Below are positions 60,578 through 64,000 of a stretch of 64,000 nt of DNA, in pieces. The DNA is taken from the NCBI GenBank assembly GCA_963678235.1, contig OY782766.1, positions 4,650,001-4,714,000 of the forward strand. The letters run 5' to 3'. Position numbers and translations under genes: made by a program. Positions within the stretch are counted from its first letter, which is position 1. Every line of letters begins with the position of its first letter. The DNA is from JABMQB01 sp963678235. Lineage in GTDB: Bacteria; Bacteroidota; Bacteroidia; Bacteroidales; Prolixibacteraceae. The notes under the pieces were generated by a model. It worked only from the letters and a program-made list of their open reading frames with translations, did no database searches and was not told where the DNA came from.

Positions 60578-60658
60578 AGGTGGATAATTTGGTTTTAGCC
60601 TAAAATAATTAAAATGCCCGAAATACGATGCCCGTGACAGCAATTTAACATCCGGTTA

Positions 60659-60715
60659 ACAAGCAGCTTCAAGCTTCAAGTCACGAGTCACTTAGCTAGC
60701 AGCTAGAGGCTAACA
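60659..60715. repeat. Low-complexity intergenic element
   Basis: Overlapping short words (AGCTTCAAGCTTCAAGTCACG, GAGTCACTTAGCTAGCAGC, TAGAGGCTA) give a pseudo-repetitive stretch just upstream of the PQQ-lipoprotein start. It looks like mobile or slippage-generated spacer DNA. Confidence 0.35.
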
Positions 60716-61205
60716 TCTCCTCCTTATTTAAACCCACTCTAAAAAACTCAAGCCTATTTATAATCAAAAATTTATGATTAACTTGCTGCTGCAATGAAAC
60801 CCGGATACGCACAAGAATGATCCTCTTTTCCGCACAATGGGAAGAGAAAAGTTAAGAAGAGAGCCTACACAAAGGCAGTAAAGCAACCCCGGTTTTCCAA
60901 TGCATTTTATTAGAATTGATTATTATGGAAGTGTAACGAGACATTTTTAGCAAAGTTCGTTTATATGTACGTTGGCGTTCATTCCCCACATCAGAATAAC
61001 TGATTAATTTCTGATGCTAACGATAAAATTTTTAGGTTTTTTCAAAGAAAATCACAAGGGAAAATGAAGGAATTGACTATGAATAAAGGGATACTGAATA
61101 AAAACAACAAAATTTGACGTTAGTCAGAATTGTAAAACACAGATAATTAGATGTTACTTTTAAAAGTGAATATTGAAAATCAAACTATTAGTCGAGATTT
61201 TTTAG

Positions 61206-61230
61206 TTGACAAGGAATTAAATTAAATTTG
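61206..61230 (+). promoter_or_regulatory. Possible promoter of the DUF488 module
   Basis: TTG (61206-61208) and TAAATTTG (61223-61230) match the boxes, but the spacer of 14 bp is short. It ends 25 bp before the start codon. Confidence 0.35.
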
Positions 61231-61255
61231 TGATTATTCAGAAAAAAAATTGTAA

Positions 61256-62137
61256 ATGTTATATAGAAAAAAAATATTACTTGCTATTGTTGAATTATTC
61301 GGCAATGAAGTAAGTGCAACTGATTTTCAAAAGATTTTATTCCTTTTCTCAGAAAAACAAACGGATAGAAAATATGATTTTGTTCCATACAAATATGGAT
61401 GTTTCTCATTTCAAGCGATGGCTGACAAAAATTCTTTGATAAAAGAAGGATATTTAGCAAATACTAGAAATTGGAAAACAAACATTGAACATGCAAATTT
61501 TATTCACACTATCGAAGAAACAGACAGGAAGATTTTGTCAAAACTAAAACTGCAATTTGGAAATTTATCCACCGACGAATTAATAAGACAAGTCTATTTA
61601 AACTATCCATATTTTGCAATCAACAGTGAAATTGTTTCAAAACACTTAAATGAAAAGGAAATTGAAATAGTTAACCGATTTAAACCAACGACTACAACTG
61701 AAGGAATTTTCACGATTGGTTATGAAGGAAGAAGTCTTGAGAATTACTTAAATACGTTAATTCAACAAAATGTAAAAATCCTTTGCGATGTAAGAAAGAA
61801 TCCATTGAGCAGAAAATATGGATTTGCTAAAAAGACCTTACAAAATGCTTGTGAATCAGTTAATATAAAATATATTCATCTGCCCGAATTAGGAATTGTA
61901 AGCGAAAAAAGAAAAAATCTTAACACACAAATTGACTATGACAATTTATTCGTTGACTATGAAAAAGAAATTCTTCCAAATCAACAAAAAGAAATTAAAC
62001 TAATTCATAGTTTAATAAAAACTTATGGCAGAGTTGCATTAACTTGTTATGAAGCATTACCAAAACAATGTCATAGAACCAGAGTAGCAAATGCCGTACA
62101 TTCATTAGACTCAGAAATCCCCATAATACATTTATAA
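61256..62137 (+). CDS. DUF488 protein with N-terminal SocA/Panacea-like domain
   Basis: A 293-residue protein in two parts. Residues 1-80 (SATDFQKILFLFSEKQTDRK, YDFVPYKYGCFSFQAM) resemble the DUF4065/SocA-like Panacea domain of antitoxins. Residues 148-293 are a clear DUF488: FTIGYEGRSLENYL, LCDVRKNPLSRKYGF, YIHLPELGI and LTCYEALPKQCHRTRVANAV with the conserved Cys-His-Arg. The function of DUF488 is not established; it recurs in accessory and defence neighbourhoods. It overlaps the next gene by one base, so the two form a tight pair inside a cassette-like unit. Confidence 0.82.
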   Translation: MLYRKKILLAIVELFGNEVSATDFQKILFLFSEKQTDRKYDFVPYKYGCFSFQAMADKNSLIKEGYLANTRNWKTNIEHANFIHTIEETDRKILSKLKLQFGNLSTDELIRQVYLNYPYFAINSEIVSKHLNEKEIEIVNRFKPTTTTEGIFTIGYEGRSLENYLNTLIQQNVKILCDVRKNPLSRKYGFAKKTLQNACESVNIKYIHLPELGIVSEKRKNLNTQIDYDNLFVDYEKEILPNQQKEIKLIHSLIKTYGRVALTCYEALPKQCHRTRVANAVHSLDSEIPIIHL

Positions 62138-62955
62138 TGCCTAAAAGAAAAATCCTCATTACAGTAAAAACTTATCCATCAATTTCATCCAAATACGACG
62201 AATTAGTCTGTACCGCTGGAATTGATGAAGATGGAAATTGGGTAAGAATTTATCCAATCCCATTTAGAAAACTAGATTATAATATTCAATATCAAAAATA
62301 CCATTGGATAGAAATGGATTTGGTAAAGAATACTCGTGACTTTAGACTAGAAAGTTATCGTCCTGCTAATATCGATTCCGATGATATTATAACTTTTCAT
62401 GGCAAAATTGGAACAGAAAATAATTGGGAAGAACGAAAAAAGATTGTATTGAAAAATATTTATACTGACCTGAATTTGCTGATTTCAGAAGCTAAAACTA
62501 AAGGGAAATATACCTCATTGGCTATTTTTAAGCCTACAAAATTTATTGATTTCATTTATGAACCTTGTAATCGTGACTGGAATGAAAAACAAAAGGCTGC
62601 TCTTTTACAAGGTAAATTATTTGAAGAAAAAAGGAATTTTGAAGTTGTGCGAAAACTTCCCTATAAGTTCAGTTTTGTATTTTCTGATATAAATGGGAAA
62701 GTTAGTACTCTTATGAATGAGGATTGGGAGTTAGGTGCACTGTATTGGAATTGTTTGGAAAGACACGACGGAGATGAAAAGGCAGCATGCGAAGATGTCA
62801 GAAAAAAATATTGGGATGATTTTGCTAAAACAAAAGATTTGTATTTCTATTTGGGAACAACGATGATACATCATCTTAGAGCGCCAAATCCATTTATAAT
62901 AATTGGTACATTTCACCCAAAAATTGAACATCAATTTAAATTGAATTTCGAATAA
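62137..62955 (+). CDS. Conserved partner protein of the DUF488 gene, unknown function
   Basis: A 272-residue soluble protein, not recognised. The N-terminus reads KRKILITVKTYPSISSKYDE, LVCTAGIDEDGNWVRIYPIP and FRKLDYNIQYQKYHWIEMDL, a beta-rich, basic pattern that could bind nucleic acid. The C-terminus contains ELGALYWNCLERHDGDEKAA, a KKYWDDF block, then FYLGTTMIHHLRAPNPFIII. There is no signal peptide or membrane segment. Its start overlaps the DUF488 stop in TAATG, which implies coupled synthesis and a shared task. No toxin motif can be asserted. Confidence 0.75.
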   Translation: MPKRKILITVKTYPSISSKYDELVCTAGIDEDGNWVRIYPIPFRKLDYNIQYQKYHWIEMDLVKNTRDFRLESYRPANIDSDDIITFHGKIGTENNWEERKKIVLKNIYTDLNLLISEAKTKGKYTSLAIFKPTKFIDFIYEPCNRDWNEKQKAALLQGKLFEEKRNFEVVRKLPYKFSFVFSDINGKVSTLMNEDWELGALYWNCLERHDGDEKAACEDVRKKYWDDFAKTKDLYFYLGTTMIHHLRAPNPFIIIGTFHPKIEHQFKLNFE

Positions 62956-63003
62956 TAAAGAATTTTAAAACTAAACTAATCTGACAAAAATAAAACAACG
63001 AAA

Positions 63004-63136
63004 CGCCAACAAATTGTAAATTGCATTGCGGGGTTCGTGGTGTGTCTTACGCTGGATTCTCGCAACATCGTTCCGTCCTGCCGGACAGGAACGAGCTCCG
63101 AAATCCGCAACGACAACTTACAAGTGACCGTTAGCC
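63004..63136 (+). other. attC-like recombination site A
   Basis: A 133-bp imperfect hairpin between CGCCAAC and GTTAGCC. Outer arms TTGTAAaTTGcaTTGCGG (63014-63031) and CCGCAAcgaCAAcTTACAA (63105-63123) pair, with a few bulges. An inner hairpin CGTTCCGTCC / GGACAGGAACG at 63069-63093 follows. A long bulged stem with apical hairpin and complementary feet carrying AAC and GTT is the form of integron attC sites. A covariance-model test was not possible here. Confidence 0.55.
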
Positions 63137-63142
63137 TTAATT

Positions 63143-63171
63143 TTGAAATCCGACAAAATGTTATAACTTTG
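63143..63171 (+). promoter_or_regulatory. mazEF promoter
   Basis: TTG (63143-63145), an 18-bp spacer, and TAACTTTG (63164-63171) are a full match to the Bacteroidota consensus, 26 bp before the mazE ATG. It starts 7 bp inside the cassette boundary, so the pair is expressed independently of its insertion site. Confidence 0.7.
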
Positions 63172-63196
63172 TAATTACACATTTAAAAATTCAATT

Positions 63197-63442
63197 ATGG
63201 AAATTTCAGTTATAAAAATCGGGAATTCAAAGGGTATTAGGTTGAGCAAAACCCTTCTTGATAGGTACAACATCAAAGACACTGTCGATTTAATAATGGA
63301 TAACGGACAGATTATTATAAAACCAATTTCAAAGCCCAGAAAAGGATGGGAAAAAGCTTTTGAAAAAATGGCTAAAAATGGAGATGACAATTTATTGATT
63401 TACGATGTTTTTGACGATGAAAACCTGGAAGAATGGAAATAA
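63197..63442 (+). CDS. mazE: MazE-type antitoxin (AbrB/SpoVT fold)
   Basis: An 81-residue protein. VIKIGNSKGIRLSKTLLDRY and VDLIMDNGQIIIKPISKPRK form the swapped-hairpin DNA-binding domain. The acidic C-terminus (NLLIYDVFDDENLEEWK) is the usual toxin-binding tail. It precedes mazF with a 10-bp overlap and should repress the shared promoter. Confidence 0.9.
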   Translation: MEISVIKIGNSKGIRLSKTLLDRYNIKDTVDLIMDNGQIIIKPISKPRKGWEKAFEKMAKNGDDNLLIYDVFDDENLEEWK

Positions 63443-63756
63443 AACAATATCAAATCATTTTAGTCAATCTTGACCCGACAATTGGGAGTGAAATTAAAAA
63501 GACCCGACCTTGTGTGGTAATTTCTCCAAATGAGATGAATAAATATTTGCGGACAGTTGTAATTGCGCCAATGACAACAAGTTCAAAAAAATATCCGACA
63601 AGGGTAAAAGTTAAACATGACAATAAAACCGGCTGGATTGTTTTAGACCAAATCCGGACAATTGACAGGCAAAGAATAATAAAAGTTTTTGGAGAATTAC
63701 AAGATTTTGAAATTCAAGAATTAAAATCGGTTTTAAAAGAAACTTACATTGACTAA
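63433..63756 (+). CDS. mazF: MazF/PemK-type endoribonuclease toxin
   Basis: A 107-residue toxin expected to cut RNA at a specific sequence. KQYQIILVNLDPTIGSEIKK followed by TRPCVVISPNEMN holds the catalytic Arg region. VVIAPMTTSS holds the conserved Thr/Ser, and GWIVLDQIRTIDRQRI is the third family block. It is translationally coupled to mazE by a 10-bp overlap. The cut sequence cannot be predicted from this. Confidence 0.92.
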   Translation: MEIKQYQIILVNLDPTIGSEIKKTRPCVVISPNEMNKYLRTVVIAPMTTSSKKYPTRVKVKHDNKTGWIVLDQIRTIDRQRIIKVFGELQDFEIQELKSVLKETYID

Positions 63757-63772
63757 AAAAGAAAAAAACTAA

Positions 63773-63894
63773 GGCTAACACGTGGTATAAGACATGGCTG
63801 GGATTGTGCGGATTCGACTTGTCGAATCTCGTCCCAACCTCAGTTTTGGTCGGATTGACTAGGCTCATTTCATACCAACACGACTTCGTTCACA
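63773..63894 (+). other. attC-like recombination site B
   Basis: A hairpin of about 122 bp starting at GGCTAAC. CGTGGTATAAGACATG (63781-63796) pairs imperfectly with CATTTCATACCAACACG (63866-63882). A perfect 8-bp apical hairpin, GATTCGAC / GTCGAATC, lies at 63811-63828. The right foot, GTTCACA at 63888-63894, is a weaker match to the left foot than in site A. Confidence 0.5.
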
Positions 63895-63943
63895 ACTAAT
63901 CAACACAACTCACAAACAAATTCAAACATTAAAAATATCAACC

Positions 63944-64000
63944 ATGAGAAAACCAAAAATTGTTAACCTTTTTATTTTAATTGGATTATCGCTACTCATT
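63944..64000 (+). CDS. Start of a secreted or membrane protein gene, cut by the window end
   Basis: The ATG at 63944 opens 19 codons, MRKPKIVNLFILIGLSLLI, to the window edge. Two basic residues followed by a hydrophobic stretch look like a signal peptide or anchor. It lies about 55 bp after attC-like site B and would be the gene of a third cassette. Nothing more can be said from 19 residues. Confidence 0.5.
   Translation, partial: MRKPKIVNLFILIGLSLLI

Larger units (their letters stand above)
60578..61255. other. Intergenic region leading into the cassette-like array
   Basis: A gap of about 678 bp without a credible ORF. It holds a word-repetitive stretch at 60659-60715 (AGCTTCAAGCTTCAAG, then AGCTAGCAGCTAG). 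The left boundary box of the first cassette-like unit (GTTGGCG) is at 60971-60977, and an 8-bp hairpin CATCAGAA / TTCTGATG lies near 60988-61015. It also holds a weak promoter before 61256. Confidence 0.5.
60971..63136 (+). mobile_element. Integron-like gene cassette 1 (DUF488 module)
   Basis: The unit starts at GTTGGCG (60971-60977) and has the exactly complementary CGCCAAC at 63004-63010; including flanks, 9 bp pair (60971-60979 with 63002-63010). The latter box is the left foot of a long imperfect hairpin ending at GTTAGCC (63130-63136). In integron cassettes the first bases come from the cassette's own attC site, which is why start and R'' boxes complement each other; that is what is seen. 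The boxes do not fully fit RYYYAAC/GTTRRRY and no integrase gene is visible. Confidence 0.55.
63130..63894 (+). mobile_element. Integron-like gene cassette 2 (mazEF)
   Basis: The unit starts with GTTAGCC (63130-63136) and contains the complementary GGCTAAC at 63773-63779; with flanking bases the match is 10 bp (63130-63139 against 63770-63779). It contains a promoter, mazE and mazF, then a second attC-like hairpin. Toxin-antitoxin cassettes with their own promoter are typical of chromosomal cassette arrays. The right boundary (GTT at 63888-63890) is less certain. Confidence 0.55.

Noticed and set aside
60971..61021. Short element GTTGGCG...GCTAACG as an attC site of its own
   Set aside because: The order of boxes is GTT then AAC, the inside-out form, and the stem is only an 8-bp hairpin. 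The 9-bp match of GTTGGCGTT with 63002-63010 is a better explanation.

Overview
The window is an AT-rich chromosomal segment of a member of the Bacteroidota, probably Bacteroidia/Marinilabiliales-like. The clade inference rests on several signs: the ribosomal gene order (rpsL-rpsG-fusA fused directly to the S10-spc-alpha genes, with secY-map-infA-rpmJ and no tuf or adk), the TTG-N17-19-TAnnTTTG promoters, the near absence of Shine-Dalgarno sequences, a zinc-ligand-poor L36, a T9SS sorting domain, and FISUMP and SprB-type surface domains. I cannot name a genus.

Layout. 1-2193 (minus): hemA-hemC tetrapyrrole genes, hemC running off the left edge. 2551-5041 (minus): an OmpR-type response regulator and a histidine kinase, separated by a four-helix-bundle (23S-IVP-like) gene and a 17-bp tandem repeat that begins inside the regulator stop codon region. 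5274-8833 (plus): a C39-peptidase ABC exporter and an HlyD-type adaptor with no recognisable peptide substrate. 8953-27045: one long translation operon, rpsL to rplQ, with two consensus promoters and a clear terminator. 27166-31395: msrC, a DUF4870 protein, a WbuC-type cupin, and a TPR-histidine kinase/LuxR-type regulator pair. 31723-40068: a mini-protein that is almost only a T9SS sorting domain, followed 3 bp later by a 2649-residue repetitive surface protein. 40224-60577: mostly housekeeping and envelope genes: hisS, hutH, an ECF sigma/anti-sigma/periplasmic module, ychF, asnB, a glutamine amidotransferase, TlpA-like and other lipoproteins, membrane proteins, an LRR protein, ilvA, a GT39-like transferase and a PQQ-propeller lipoprotein.

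60971-64000 is accessory DNA. Two consecutive units, one with a DUF488 protein plus an unrecognised partner and one with mazEF, each start with a GTT box. Each has a perfectly complementary AAC box near its end, at the left foot of a 120-130 bp imperfect hairpin. This is the architecture of integron gene cassettes with attC sites, although the boxes deviate from the classical consensus and no integrase is visible here. A third unit appears to begin at the right edge.

The main candidates for something new are the cassette-like array and its DUF488/partner module, the RR-derived 17-bp repeat with its inserted IVP gene, a pair of near-identical 14-bp palindromes between the LuxR-type regulator and the surface-protein locus, and a two-copy hairpin element with compensatory changes. 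All functional statements are from reading the sequence and family knowledge; no database search was run.
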